The notes: generated by a model from the letters alone, not told the origin. 64,000 nucleotides of DNA from Steinernema hermaphroditum (GCA_030435675.1 CM059623.1:9698012-9762011), one strand, 5' to 3'; numbered from the stretch's first letter, positions 46,018 through 58,609 are shown. Translations and numbers: made by a program.

Positions 46018-49000
46018 TGAGCTGGGTGTCAGAAGTTTATTTAATGTATGGCGATCTTCAACATCTTCAACGTTATGATGTTTACTCTCCCGGCAATGTG
46101 AACGTTGTAGTTCGTCGTGGAAGACCCATTTGCTGCACTATCACGGCCGTCGTCCTCACCAGAGGTGGGCACCAGCTGAATCAAACCTCTCTTTTGTTTC
46201 AACAGATCCGAGGGTTCTTCGTAGCGTACTTTAACGAGATCACTTTAACGGACTCAAAGGACATACCCAAAAAAGTACAGTACTCTGTGTGTACATCAAA
46301 AGGCTCTATTTATAAACATTGATTTTGCAAACTTCGGACGCCCTGTGTTGCACTCACAAGACCACCATCGTGGATGAGGCGACGCGTTTACAGAGAATCC
46401 TAGCATTCCCTAACCTCAGGGATTCCAACGTGTGACTCAACAAACCCCCACTCTGACATCATCAGTGGATCGTGTTCGAGTGGTCGTCGAGTAGAACGGC
46501 GCACACCAATCGAACAAGATAAGGGCCGATTGCGGTGTTGACGCAGAGGTCCTTTCCGTTCTTTGGCGAGTGTCGAAATCGCGGAACTGTGTCAGCAATC
46601 AAACCTAAAAAATTGTGCAAACTTCATGATGATTTCAAGGTGGACGTCAACAAGAAAGATTGATTCACAATCTTGCAAACCCGACGTCGAAGTCTGCGAA
46701 TCAGATACTTCCAAAAACGAACCCGTTTTTGTTGTAAAATGTGTATGGTTCAACTCGCACCACTTCCGCATTCAAACTGTTCAGTCTTCGGGCGTCTTCT
46801 TCCTGTTTTGAATTATACGAAATTCAGAATATGGAATAGCATAGTCACCTCTATAAACTGATCAAGACAATGAACGTTGAGGAACTTGCACCTTAGTTCT
46901 CAGCTACAAAATTGGATAACGATACGACTTGCCAAACCATCCACACGCAACACTTTCAGTGTTTCAATTTTCGTGTCGCATTAAGCCACGACAGAAGTTC
47001 CTGTGTTTCTTGTCACTTGAAAGTGATCCAATTTGAGGCAGAAACCAATTGGAACATGCTTATAAGAACCAGCTCTGCAGGCTTTTCATCTGTTCATAGA
47101 AGGTCACCCTTTACCAACCCCTATCTCAAGCTCTCGACACCCCCAACGGAGACATCGATGACCTCAACCTTGCGACGGTTCCTCGGTTCCGGTTGCGCCC
47201 ACATCCATCTCCATCTCCGGCGCCCCCATAACTGACCTCTCCCCATTCGATGTCCTCCTGAACCGGTATCTTCGCCGTCGAGATTTTTAGCAATGGTTAT
47301 AAAAAAGGGTTCTTTCTGAGTGCCGTCGGCACCTCCTCGGGGGCGCGACCTTCTCTCGACGGACTCGATGACAGATCACCTCGCTCTCGAGGGGCGCAGA
47401 AGGAACATTGGGGAACGACGCCCCCGGTGACGTCAGGCGTGGGATCGGAGTCGGCGCAGAGGCGCGGGAGACAATAACGCCAATTTCACGGAATCCCAAT
47501 TAAACGACGATTATCTCTCCTCGCCGGGGACTAATTCGATTTTTTGGAGAATTCGCGCGTGGTGGAGAAATCCGGCTAAGCGAGGCGGCGGCCTTGAAAC
47601 GAGTTGTCCGAAGGTGAAGACGGGATGCGAACAATGCGAGTGGACTGACGCTTAAACGATTTGACGCTTCATGCCCTCGGGCGCCGCAATTCGCTTTTGA
47701 CGCTTTTTTCCGTGCTTACGCAACGCGCGCTCGTTGGAACATGGGCGGAAAAAGCCTGTTTCGGTCAGTGCAAAAGAGCACTTAAAACCGACGGCAAAAG
47801 CTCTTCCGATTTTAGTGTTTTGGGAGAAAAAGAACGATATGCAAAAAGGCATTTTGTGATCGAGAAAGTGTGCCCGAGGATGGCAGGATCAAGTTCTAGG
47901 TCACTTTTAGGAATTACGTGACTGTGACCACTGGGGCGATTTGGCGCCCGAAAGCCAGTTTAGAAGTACAAGTGGACGCATAAGCCGCTTATCGCGTGAT
48001 CTGATCGCGTTAGCGCTGCGGTGCAACGCCAGAGGAACTTGCCGATCCCCGCTGGTCAACAATCTTTAGATAATCATTTATCATTTACATTTTTTTTCAT
48101 CATTTAGTCACTATAAAAAATGAGTATTCTGTTAATAAAACAGCGAAAACGAAACAAGGTCCATTACATAGGGAAGGTACAGGGATGAACGATTAGCTTA
48201 AAAATTCAAAGTAATTCCAGTAGGTGGACCAGATTCTCCACATCTACTTATAGTGTACCAGGACAACAACACTAGCATTCTGTTTATGTGTATGATAAGT
48301 CCTTGTCCTACTGATTTGTTGACCGTGGTTCGGCTCACCCCATGGCTAATATTTACTATTGGTTCTATTTTGTCGTCTTTAAGGCTTCTGTTTATCTTCA
48401 GTGTGGTTTCTGGTTGAATTCCAGTCATGAATCACCAGTCACCTAACGAATCCCCTTAAAATTCGCACTAAATTAAAATATCGAAAAATTGGATCCACAA
48501 AAATAAAGTAACATGCTAACAATACAAAGAAAGACAAAAGTATACAAACTCTGTTGTGCAGAAGGGTGATACGCAATAGAGAATCTGGTCTATCTGCTGA
48601 AATTATTTTGAATTTTTGAGCTAGGCGTTTATCCACATCCGGCCTTCACGCATGTGCATAAGTGCGTACAAGCTGACGCCCAAGCTTGAGGTTCACGCTC
48701 ACTAATCTCGATCAACTCGATTTGGGACGGACACTTCGGAAGGTTCCCTTCACCTGATACTGAACAGATACGGTCCTCATCTTTCCATAAAAACATTCGC
48801 GACCAGATTTGTGGTCAGCACTACATCGATCCACATAAACTTTTCCACCGTACCCTCGGAGCACTTTTTCTCCACTCACCACACCCAAACTACCCGAACC
48901 CATTTTTCAAACCGACTTCCGTTGACCTTAACTTTACGACATTTAGCGAGACCCACCCGTATATCGTAAAGCGCCATCCGCAAAGCAAACAAATCGATCA

Positions 49001-52000
49001 GAGTTCATCATCTTTTATTTAGTGGCTACCAGTGTGTTCCTTTTGGTCAAGGCAAGAACAGGTTCAAACACCGAGAGTACATCGTCCTCCGTGACGTCGC
49101 CATCATGCTCTCCACTCTTTGTGCAAATAAATCATTTTCATAGGGTGCGATTTTCGGAACTTTTCGGGATGGCTTCTTGCGAGCAAAGGGGAGTGGAATG
49201 TTGCAGTAAGGGCGATGGATCACGTACGTGGAGTGTAATGTGAAGTCAGGAGTGAGATAATTGCGACTAATTATGGAAGAAGAAGTCGGCGGTATCGGCA
49301 CCAGGGCAGGGAGGAATGTTGCAATCGAAACCAGTTTGAAAAGCATTCGTGTCCGCCGCCTTTGAACTAACACTACAACATTTAATGGAGTGTAGCCAAG
49401 AATGAGCACAGAAGTAAACGAAAGAAAGTCACTAGAAGTCGATATTAGCATCCAGCGCATATGAAACATCTGCCCCCGATGTTTCAGGTGTCTGTGGTCA
49501 CTGCACAGAGCTATATCTATCCCCCTAATCCTATATCGGTAACTCAGCCGATACATTGTTGCACTCCCTAATCCTATTGTCCATTTTGTGGCATTAGTCG
49601 AGGTTGCTGATCAATTACAGTAGACAGCTCCCGTAAAAACGATGTGGAGGCGTCAGATGAACGATGAAAACGATAAAAACGAAGAGAATTACAAGGAAAC
49701 AATGAACGCCACAACGCCGGAAAGTAAAACAAAAAAAGATATTTGGTACCGAATTTTCTGTACGGTGGAAAGAAAAAAGGAACAGCATGCAAGTTCTTCT
49801 ATAAATGTGCAGCATATCTCGATATTCAGAAACAGAACGAAACTAGCACTTGAAAGGCAATACAAATCTCCAAGTGTGCTTTAGCCAGAGAGGAAAGCTC
49901 CGTGACTAGCACGTTGTGCACAGTAATGAGTGACTGAAAAATTTCGTTTGAACTGTCGTACGTCGGCTTCGTCAGCTAATGAGAAGGGTCAGATTCTCCA
50001 GAACAAAGGTCTATCCAGTCGACTCCGCATGGTCGGCAACAAAGAACGAAGAATCCTGTACAATACAGTTCTAAAACCAGGACAAAATCATTTCTTTTAT
50101 TTATTAATTACTTGATTATTCTAAAAATTTTCATGGAACTTTTGAGATTCCACAGATTGTGCCGTAGCGTGCAATAAGCTAGGTTTTTGCAATGCCAAAA
50201 AATTAACCAAATTAAACAACAAACTCTTAGTTTTCCTTAATAACTGATTGTTTTGGAACAACCAAAGCCAGAAAGAAAGACGCTAACGTCAAGTCAGCTG
50301 TTAGCGTGGTCAAACTGTAGTCAAAATTTTCCAGTAACCATCCTTCACCATTATCCTCTACCTACCTCCAAGGTCTTTGTAATGCCAAAAAAATTAATCA
50401 AGCTAAATAAATTGAATTTAAAAAACCTTGATTTTTGTTAGTAACTGATTGTTTTGGAACAACCCAAGCCAGAAAGAAAGACGGTAACTTCAAGTCAGCT
50501 GTTACACGTGGTCAAACTGTAGTCAAAATTTTCCAGTAACCATCTTCCACCAAGTGTTTTATATGTCCCCTCTGATCAACAACTTCTTCAACATACTCAG
50601 CTGCTTTCATCCCCCGCACCCTCACCATCAGGTTCTGCCTTCCAATTTCCAAATCACGTTCTTCTTCCATTTCATTACGACATATTACGCCTATGCCCGA
50701 ACTGGTCATTAGCTTGTCCACCCGCCCGTCCGAGCCCTAAACCAGGTTGTTATCCCGTCGCCCGACTCGGGTAATTCAATACTTCTCGACTTATCCCCTG
50801 TTCGCACTTCTTCTCGGCGGTCACCCATCTCAAACCGGTTCCGTCCGCGTATCACCGGCGTCGGCTAAGCTAGCCACACCTCCCGCTCCCCTCAAGCCGC
50901 CCAGGGGAGGAGGAAGCTCGTGGGGAGCCTTTTTTGTGGGAAAACTCGGCCGATGTCGCGTCAAATAGTCGCCGCGGCGTCCACTCTTGGTGGTGGCGGC
51001 GCGGGACGAGCGGACGACGGGTGCTAAAGCACCATTTTATTTGTACAGTTCGACAACAAACCTCTTAGAAACTACAGCGACTTCGACAGCGATGACTATT
51101 AGTCGCTTCTTTTATTGACTCTGTTTGCGCCTCCCGCGGACGTCGCCGACTGACCAATCGTGGATTCGATGCTGGCAGCGTGGACGACCGAGGTTCTGGT
51201 TCTTTTAAGAGGTTGAGGGTCATTTCGACTGCAACTTTTCTGCACACTCTGGAACCTGTTCTCTGTTTCCGGAGGACTCTGTACTCTAAACGCTGTTCTC
51301 TTTCGGTTTGCAAAGTCACAAAATCGCTTATGTCCTTGATTTATGGACTAAGCAGTGATAGTTCACTACCGTATCCTCAAATCGCTATTGCAATCCTACG
51401 TTCCAGTCAATTTTGGGGAAGGATCAACATAAAATAAAGCGGTTTCGAACACATCGGCGACACTTTTATCCTTCGAAATCGCTGATCACTATCACGCGAT
51501 CTTAGTTTTATGTTCTTTGCTTTCTTCGGAAACCTAGGCCGATATCAGTTGTCTAGCAAACAGTCTCAATAAGTAATTTGACGGATCATTGACTGTCAAT
51601 TGTGGGACCGTTTTCCGTTTTCGACATTTTGGTCGATTTCGATATCTGTTATGATATCCCATAGTTTGGAACGTACATGAATCTTTCTTTATAGCCGAGA
51701 TTTATGCGTTCCCTTACTCGTAGCCACATTCGGAGTTGTCACTTTTTTATATTATCTTGTGACGCTACGTCTCGACACTACCGTATGAGATTCAATTCCT
51801 TCAATAAATCACTGAAAAGCAAAAAGCCTAAATAGGTCGTTCACTAGAACATAAATCAAATCAAGACTAAAGCTGTCACAGCAAAGCTGGCTATACTGTA
51901 GAGCCGTAAATGTAAACATTCTTTCTTGCCATCGATTCAAATATCAACTTGAAAACAAACCCATTTGGAATCTAGAACGAACACCTATCCACAAAGCCTC

Positions 52001-52359
52001 CGCCGCCTCATTGCCTCCAACCTTCTTGATGCTTTTTGAGGTTAATCGGCGTTGTTTACATCGTCGTCATCGCTGGCGTTTAGCCAACCTCGCCACACTC
52101 GATTAGAGGTGGGTGTGACCTTTCGGGGCGTGACCTTTAAGCCCTCAGCGGTCCTCGGAATCGTCGGCCACTTCTCGAATCTGTCAAACCGTTCGCGCGG
52201 CCGTCGTGATTTCGCCTTCGCGATGCCCTCGGGCGAGACTCGTTGACCCAGTGGCGAAGCGCTCTCGATCGTGTCGTCTCTCGATTGCAAATATGCGGAT
52301 ATCTGTGTGTTCTCACTTTCGTTTCTGTCGATTAAGGCCGCCGATCTCAGAGCGCCGTC
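46018..52359. other. 6.3-kb gene-poor region
   Basis: No gene I can support. It holds a tandem duplication at 50181-50552 (separate entry). The GC-rich stretch at about 50740-51010 and the section 47090-47600 are open in places but show no domain. The last part (about 52200-52350) is the GILT upstream region, with a possible spliced-leader acceptor (GATCTCAG) ending at 52350. Confidence 0.4.
50181..50552 (+). repeat. tandem duplication, 190-nt period
   Basis: Copies at 50181-50350 and 50371-50552 share AATGCCAAAA, TAACTGATTGTTTTGGAACA, AGCCAGAAAGAAAGACG and GTCAAAATTTTCCAGTAACC with few changes. Confidence 0.88.
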
Positions 52360-52744
52360 ATGGTCGCCACAGCTTCCTCGCTCCTGCTTCTACTCTTTCT
52401 CGCCGCTCCCATCGTCAGTGGACAGTACGTGAACGTCACCGTCTTCACGGAGTCGCAGTGTCCCTTCTGCACACGTTTCCTGAGGGAGCAGGTGTGGCCC
52501 TTCCATGCGTCCAGGCCCGGAATCATGAACCTCCAGGTGAGAAGATGGACGGATAATGTGACGTAGACGGCATTAAAGTGAAACAAGGAGTTCTCGACAA
52601 CTAAATAAGACCCATAAAGGCTTTTTATGACTTTTTGTGCCTTTTGTCATTCACTCACTCCGCCTTTTAATTGAATTCTCTTCAAGGAGTATTCTCTCAG
52701 AGTTGAGGCAAAAAGCTCCTAGAACGGTGAGAAAAAAGACCGCT

Positions 52745-52811
<67 letters not shown>

Positions 52812-53352
52812 AGCATGTAGCTTCCATTGCCGTATTTGCTTATGACGCACACTGTATGTGGGTCAATGTCCGCGGATTGTAGAAGGAACACAACTGAATG
52901 TCCGTATTTAGATCGTTCCGTTCGGAAAAGGAAACTGCCAGTACAACTGGAATCGCCAGTTGCAGTGCACCTGCATGCACGGACAGACCGAGTGTGACCT
53001 CAACAGACTTCAGAATTGCGCCATCTCGGTAACCTCTTGACATAACTCTCACCCCCAATGCCCTGTTCAGTACTTCCCTCGCCGTCATCTTGGCCTAGTC
53101 ACCTGCGTCCAGGGTCTCTCCAACAACCAAGAAGCCTTCCAGCGCTGCCTGAGTCGCCTCACCCCCAACACCCAGCGTCGTCTCACGGAATGCGCCACGA
53201 CCCAGACGGGAGAACTCCTCAACTACTACTCCATGATCAACACCCAGCGCGCCGGTATCAAGATCTGGCCCACCGTCTACGTCAACGGCCAGTTCTTCGA
53301 CCGCAGCTACCCCCTTGAAAACGAAATCTGCCGCCACACCGACTGGTGCTAG
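52360..53352 (+). CDS. GILT-type thiol reductase (gamma-interferon-inducible lysosomal thiol reductase family)
   Basis: A lysosomal or secreted enzyme that reduces protein disulphides. It starts at ATG 52360 with a signal peptide (MVATASSLLLLLFLAAPIVS) followed by VNVTVFTESQCPFCTRFL, whose CPFC is the active CXXC. Intron 1 (52537-52911) is 375 nt and holds a tRNA-Asn gene on the opposite strand. Intron 2 is 44 nt. The GILT signature CxHGx2ECx2Nx4C is present as CMHGQTECDLNRLQNC, with methionine for the usual glutamine. Next are RHLGLVTCVQGL, IKIWPTVYVNGQFF and the C-terminal ENEICRHTDWC before TAG at 53350. All family cysteines appear to be in place and the length of about 210 residues fits. 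Confidence 0.95.
52741..52814 (-). tRNA. tRNA-Asn (GTT), inside the GILT intron
   Basis: The minus strand folds into acceptor GCTTCCG/CGGGAGC, D loop AATCGGTTAGC, anticodon arm TTCGG-CTGTTAA-CCGAA (anticodon GTT), and T arm GTGGTTCAAGCCCAC, with G as discriminator. A downstream T run (TTTTTTCTCACCG on the minus strand) can terminate RNA polymerase III. Confidence 0.97.
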
Positions 53353-54955
53353 GCCTAGTGCGTAAACCGAGAAGCTTTATCGTCGTGCAATGTGTCCACC
53401 TAAATCCAAACTGCCGCCTAGCGTCGTCGTCGTCGCCAACGCTCCCACAGAACCGGTCCCCTTTGTTTTGGTTGCGTCGAGTCTTTATGTATATACTTGT
53501 GCCTTTATGTGTTCTTTCCAACTTGAAGAATCGTCCGGAGGGTGCTGTAATCGCCATATGCAATGTCACAGTTCGTTTTCTTTCATTGTTTGTGCCGAGA
53601 TGCAAAAGTCTAATGTTAATAAAGTGATTGAAGCTCAAACGGAGCGCAACGAAATTTAATAAAGGAACAAGCATTCAGGGTGGGTCTGATGATTTTATGG
53701 TGTAACACATCGCATCTACTGAGGGCAGACGAGACATGTAGACAGTCTAGACAGCTCCCTCACCCTGTATATGCATTATTTTATATGCTGTGCCTCGAGT
53801 GAAGGATCGGTCAGGTGCCTTCAAACATTTATCACACCAGCATCCACCAAGGATGGGTTTTGTTTTTTTGGATTGGCTTTATTTAAAATTTGCCAACGAT
53901 GTCGCTATGCAGCTTGGCGATGCAAGACGGAATACAAAGTACCAATCAAGTGGTGGTGGTATTGTGGAGTAAAAAGGACAATAACGGAAAATACGTCTTC
54001 GGATAGTAGTTCTCCTCGAAGTACCATTACCATAAACTCGAAGACCACCATCAGACTGGCATCTCTGGTTCCTCCTCTTTAGAAACCTCTAATTTAGAAT
54101 GATTTGTAGCCGGGCAACCAACTATTCATCTTAGATGAACATCCATCCCCCTAAGTTTGACGGAAGGGGTTTATTATCTCGCTTGTAAGCTACTCAGATA
54201 CCGTTTTCTCGTTATGTCCAGACACACTGCATGCCATTCTTCAACTGATAATACTGTATTCTGCGCACTAAAACAGGCATGAACAAAGAACACATCCATC
54301 CATTCGCAACATGCTCTGATTTATCGACTTCATTCCAAAGCGCTCCCTTTCCCAATTTGGCGTTCCTCTGGGCACGTGAACAGGTCTTCTTCACCCGGTT
54401 TTTCCTTGTTCCACTAAACATGCCTCTTCAATGCACTTCTTTTTGTTGTCCTCGTATCATGCAATCTTGGAATGCGTAGGCGACGTTTACCAACAACTTC
54501 AACGTCAATACCCATGGCGCGTTTTTGAGGTGTTCGGTTACCCGATCTGCTAACTTAAGTGTACCTCAATGCACGGCGTGCACAGTCCTAGTACAACACC
54601 GGGACTGTTTTTGTCGATCAGTATTACGGGACGCCCTGTTATTTTACAATGGGTGGACTAAATTCCTTGCTTTCTATCTTTACTACTCTCGACAGAGCTA
54701 CGACGTTAACGTGATTATTACTTAAACGCCGCCGACCTGTTTCCCAATCAGACGATGCGACTGTTTTTACTTTTCCCTCTTGTGGTAAGTCGAAGTTTAC
54801 TGCCTTCTCTAAATTCGAAGACGTTCCACAAACAACTTCATAATCGTGTTTTCGCCTCTTCTGGTTATTTGACTTTAAGATTTCGGCGCTGATTAACGTT
54901 TTGTAACGGAAGGATTGTTTAGGTGTTCGTGTACTGCGAAGCGCTTTCGATTCCA
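53353..54955. other. intergenic region
   Basis: GILT 3' UTR and the region upstream of the repeat-protein genes. No further gene seen. A TTGTTTAG acceptor-like site near 54922 may mark trans-splicing of the next gene. Confidence 0.4.
53618..53623 (+). promoter_or_regulatory. polyadenylation signal, GILT
   Basis: AATAAA about 265 nt after the GILT stop, on the same strand. Confidence 0.5.
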
Positions 54956-56138
54956 ATGGACATCGACCTGGACAATATCAGAGAAGGTGACTTTAGGCAC
55001 AGATAAAACGTGATGACACTTTGTGGCCATTATGGCTGTTTTTATAGCCAACTAAAATGCTTAAACTAAACAACGAGCAAGGTCCTCTCAATGTTTCTCA
55101 GAGGAATCGCAGACGATAAGCCTGACATTCTAGCGGTTTAACTCTTCAAAACGCCAAAACACTTCCTAAGACCTCGATGCTCTTTATCCATTATAAAAGT
55201 TGTCTCTGATTCTAATGGTCAAGGTATCTATCTTCAACCCGTATACCTGCAGTCGTTCCATCTCCCCAAGTGGCCTTTTCATAGTCCCATATTAAGAATA
55301 TCCTTTCTTCTAGGTACTGTCACAAAACCAGATGGCACAAAAGTTACCACTACCATCAAGAAGGAAGGCGACACCACCGTCATCAATGTGGCCGAGACGG
55401 GAACGGACGGTTCGCAACGCGTGAAAACGATTCGTCGGCGCTTGGGCAGCAGCTCTGGCGACTCTGGCATCGAACTTCCGAACCCCATCCAGAGAGTTCA
55501 AATCGTGAGTTCTGAATGTTCCATTCGTGACGCAACATGCTTCTAGACCAGTGATCACAATCCAACGCAGGAGGAACTGACCGAACTGAATGAGGAGCAT
55601 AAACCAGGTATTAGGGATCATCTGCTGTCCTAGAGGCGCAAATCTGCACACAGGAACGACAACGAAACCTGACGGAACAAAGGTCACCACGACCGTCGAG
55701 AAGAAGGGCGAAAACACTGTGACCACCATAGTCGAAATCAAGAAGGACGGCACCGAAACCACAAAGGTCATTACCGTTAAACCCGATGGATCGCGTCAGA
55801 TGGACACTAAAATCAAGGGAGCTAGAGTGGTATGGTGACAAATAATCGGTGCCGAAATGAACACATGATTAGAAGGGAGATCCCGAGATGATGAAATTCA
55901 CGATAGACCCTGAAACAGCCGCTGCGATCATCAAGGATGCCCGTCCTGGTTGGTCCATATTGGCGCCATTACAGCAACCGGCTATTTAGGTACCGTCACA
56001 AAGCCCGATGGAACAGTCATCAAGACGACGGTGACGGAGGAGAACGGAATGACCGTGACCACAATTGAGACGACGAGACCCGACGGATCTATCCACAAGA
56101 AGGTGGTCAAGAAGATTTGTGAAACGAGGAACACCTGA
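54956..56138 (+). CDS. TVTKPDGT-repeat protein, unrecognised family (copy 1)
   Basis: I do not recognise the family. The protein of about 220 residues has no signal peptide or membrane segment. It starts MDIDLDNIREG (54956-54986). After a 327-nt intron the first repeat opens at 55314 as TVTKPDGTKVTTTIKKEGD. Later repeats begin TTKPDGTKVTTTVEKKGEN and TVTKPDGTVIKTTVTEENGM, each ending in a DGS-x-x-TK(V/I)-like strand. Each is preceded by an acidic helical linker ending in PG (EELTELNEEHKPG, PETAAAIIKDARPG), and each repeat starts at a phase-1 intron inside that glycine codon. Alternating T/V with PDG turns suggests a beta-hairpin array. The stop is TGA at 56136. Copy 2 follows 0.7 kb downstream. 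The role is unknown; an intracellular location is expected from the lack of a signal. Confidence 0.8.
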
Positions 56139-56872
56139 TCCTAGAGGAAGAGTTGCAACGCCATATTTTCTGTTATGAAATGTAATCGACCTCGAAGTAT
56201 ATAAAGCAGTGTCTAATAGCACAAGTGGTTGTGGTTGCATTGGTTAAATCCAGAATACCGTATCCGAAGTTTTCTTAATTCTTAGCAGAAAAAGTGGCAA
56301 GACGCGACGTGATTGAGACATCTCGTGATATGACATTTCCCTCAAAAGAAACCCGAACAACCCGGAACTTAGAAACCAGTTTTCCAGAGCAAAAAGCCAT
56401 GATCTGTGAGGTCTTCAACCCACTTCCACCCACCACCTAGCCAGCAAGGAATCCTCTTTGGGCGTTGTTTGTGTGGACAACCTTTGCGAGGACCGTGATA
56501 AGATAAGAGCTGAAGGAACGACCTGATGGGGAGGTTTATTTGCCTGGTTTTTGATCACAATGCGTGAAGCTCTGTTCAAAAGGTTTGCTTTATGGGTGTA
56601 CTTTCATCTCTTTCTTTACAAGACGCGCCTTTATTTACTTGATACGTGACACTCTCCAAACCAGTCCCACCCATCTCTAGCTCTGTGCCAATGAGTAAAC
56701 ATGACAGTTATGGCCGGCATCCTACCCTCCCTTCAGTCACATTGCATCTATCACCATCGGTGCCCTATTTACTGGATTTGTTTGCCCGTGGGGAGGGAGA
56801 TGGCGTGTTTATAAACCAATACCTTCTTAAAGTGTCATTCATTCCTTATTTTAAAGAATCTTTTCAGTTCTC
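56139..56872. other. region between the two repeat-protein genes
   Basis: About 0.7 kb with no gene. It ends in ATCTTTTCAG (56867), a strong acceptor just before the copy 2 start, consistent with trans-splicing. Confidence 0.4.
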
Positions 56873-57619
56873 ATGATGGAGATCGACTTCAAGAACCTCA
56901 AAGAAGGTAACACATAGGAGCTCCGTTGATGCGCATGCTGATCTCGATCGTTAAGGAACTGTCACAAAGCCCGACGGCACAAAAGTCACCACCACCATCC
57001 AGAAAGAGGACGACGGAACTTCGACCATTACCGTAATCGAAAAGCGAACGGATGGATCGGAGTCGAAAAGAACGGTTCGCAAGAGATTAACCGGAAACGA
57101 CGCTGAGGAGATGGACGAGATGTACGCGAAGCATGTGCCAGGTTGGCTCCCCCCCCCTTATGTCGTCTATTTTGGCCTTAGGCACTGTAACCAAACCGGA
57201 CGGGACAAAGGTGACCACCACCATTGACAAGAAGACCGATGGTTCCACCGTGACAACGGTGGTGGAACTGCAGAAGGACGGAACGGAGACCACGAAAGTG
57301 ATCACGGTAAACGCCGACGGGTCCCGGAACATGTCTTCTAAGATCAAGGGACCCACACACGGAACACGCACGCAGATCAGCTCCGAGGAGGCTGAAAAAC
57401 TGCTGAAAGACGTCAAGCCTGGTATGAGACCTTCAGAAAATCAATATGTCCCGCGGATTTGCAGGTACCGTAACCCAGTCGGATGGGACGAAAGTGACAA
57501 CCACAGTCAAGGAAGAGGGTGGATACACCGTGACCACCATAGAAACTGCCAAACCCGACGGCTCGGTTTCGACTAAAACTATTCGCCAAATGAGCGAGAA
57601 AACGACTCACAAGGGCTAA
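56873..57619 (+). CDS. TVTKPDGT-repeat protein, unrecognised family (copy 2)
   Basis: Tandem paralogue of the gene at 54956-56138. It starts MMEIDFKNLKEG (ATG 56873), matching MDIDLDNIREG. Three repeats follow: TVTKPDGTKVTTTIQKEDDG, TVTKPDGTKVTTTIDKKTDG and TVTQSDGTKVTTTVKEEGGY, with linkers EEMDEMYAKHVPG and EEAEKLLKDVKPG. Introns are 44-49 nt and again cut the glycine codon before each repeat. The stop is TAA at 57617, and an AATAAA lies at 57704. No signal peptide, catalytic motif or metal site is visible. Confidence 0.82.
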
Positions 57620-57703
57620 TTCCCTTTTTCTTCGTCTGCTCCCTGTAATGCAGAAGCCTTAACTTTCAAAGAATATCTATCGTAGAAAAATAGAAAACAC
57701 TCT

Positions 57704-57709
57704 AATAAA
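57704..57709 (+). promoter_or_regulatory. polyadenylation signal, repeat-protein copy 2
   Basis: AATAAA 85 nt after the stop of the second repeat-protein gene. Confidence 0.55.
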
Positions 57710-58001
57710 ACCATTCTTACCCATTGCTTAGTATTTCGAGCATCTGTGAACAACACAAAGTGAGTTACGATAAAACAGGATGCACCGAAAGGGACAAACA
57801 ACAACACTTTTGTAAAGACTATCTTCGTCCCAGCTCAGTGTTCGTCTTTGATTTCGTTCTGTGTTTGATTTCGTTTTTTGTGTTCGTCCAACTGGACGTT
57901 CTTAGTACAAAACTCTATTGAACAAATACTACTTCACTGACATTAGCTGACAAATAATCTGTAGGACATTCAAGAAGAGGGGCACAAAAATGAGAAAACT
58001 T

Positions 58002-58074
58002 TGACCTCGGGCGGGCTCGAACCGCCGGCCTTCTGTGTGTTAGACAGATGTGATAACCACTACACCACGAGATC
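58002..58074 (-). tRNA. tRNA-Val (AAC)
   Basis: The minus strand has acceptor GATCTCG/CGAGGTC (one G-T pair), D loop TAGTGGTTATC, anticodon arm TCTGT-CTAACAC-ACAGA (anticodon AAC), T arm GGCGGTTCGAGCCCGCC and discriminator A. Confidence 0.95.
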
Positions 58075-58390
58075 ACACCTTTTTGGCGTGTAGAACCTAC
58101 TATCAGTTCAGTCCTCGCGTAACCTTGAGGACTTTAGACGTTCCTAAAAGCAAATAGATACTATGAACTTCATCAAACGTCCATTCAAAATCTCATATAT
58201 TGTTCACTGTGTCGAGGTCAACGATCATCTCCAATTCTTTCGCCTCTTGACTCATAACTCTCCTTCTTGTTCTCCTATCTAACATAAACAGTCGGTCATG
58301 TCTTTTTTGTTTTCGACTGAGTCATCTCTTCCCGTCTTCTTTCAGCGTTCTCGCCGCCATTCCTGCTCCCGGTAGCGTAATCCATAAGGC

Positions 58391-58609
58391 ATGATTCCTA
58401 TAGGACCGCCGGTCGTCGTCTATCGGAAAAGTCGGCAGATAAGTTATTACAACCATAATCGCCTCATCATCTTTGTCGCCTTTATAGTACTTGTACTGAT
58501 GTTTATATTATTTGCGGTGAGATTCCATTTGTGTAATGTGACTTTTAGTATGCTCGCTTAGATTGGACGTGCATCACCATCAAAGGGTCGTGGGAATGCA
58601 ACCGAATGA
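58391..58609 (+). CDS. small single-pass membrane protein (57 residues)
   Basis: Exon 1 (58391-58516) encodes MIPIGPPVVVYRKSRQISYY and a membrane segment LIIFVAFIVLVLMFILFA. A 45-nt GTGAGA...TTAG intron (58517-58561) joins exon 2, which encodes IGRASPSKGRGNATE and a TGA at 58607. A polyadenylation signal lies at 58670-58675. Intron size, in-frame join and signal all fit the other genes here, so this looks real although tiny. It resembles other membrane micropeptides only in form; function is unknown. Confidence 0.55.

Noticed and set aside
45831..46322. 163-codon plus-strand frame
   Set aside because: It runs antisense through the galectin fragment at 45965-46017 and shows no domain.
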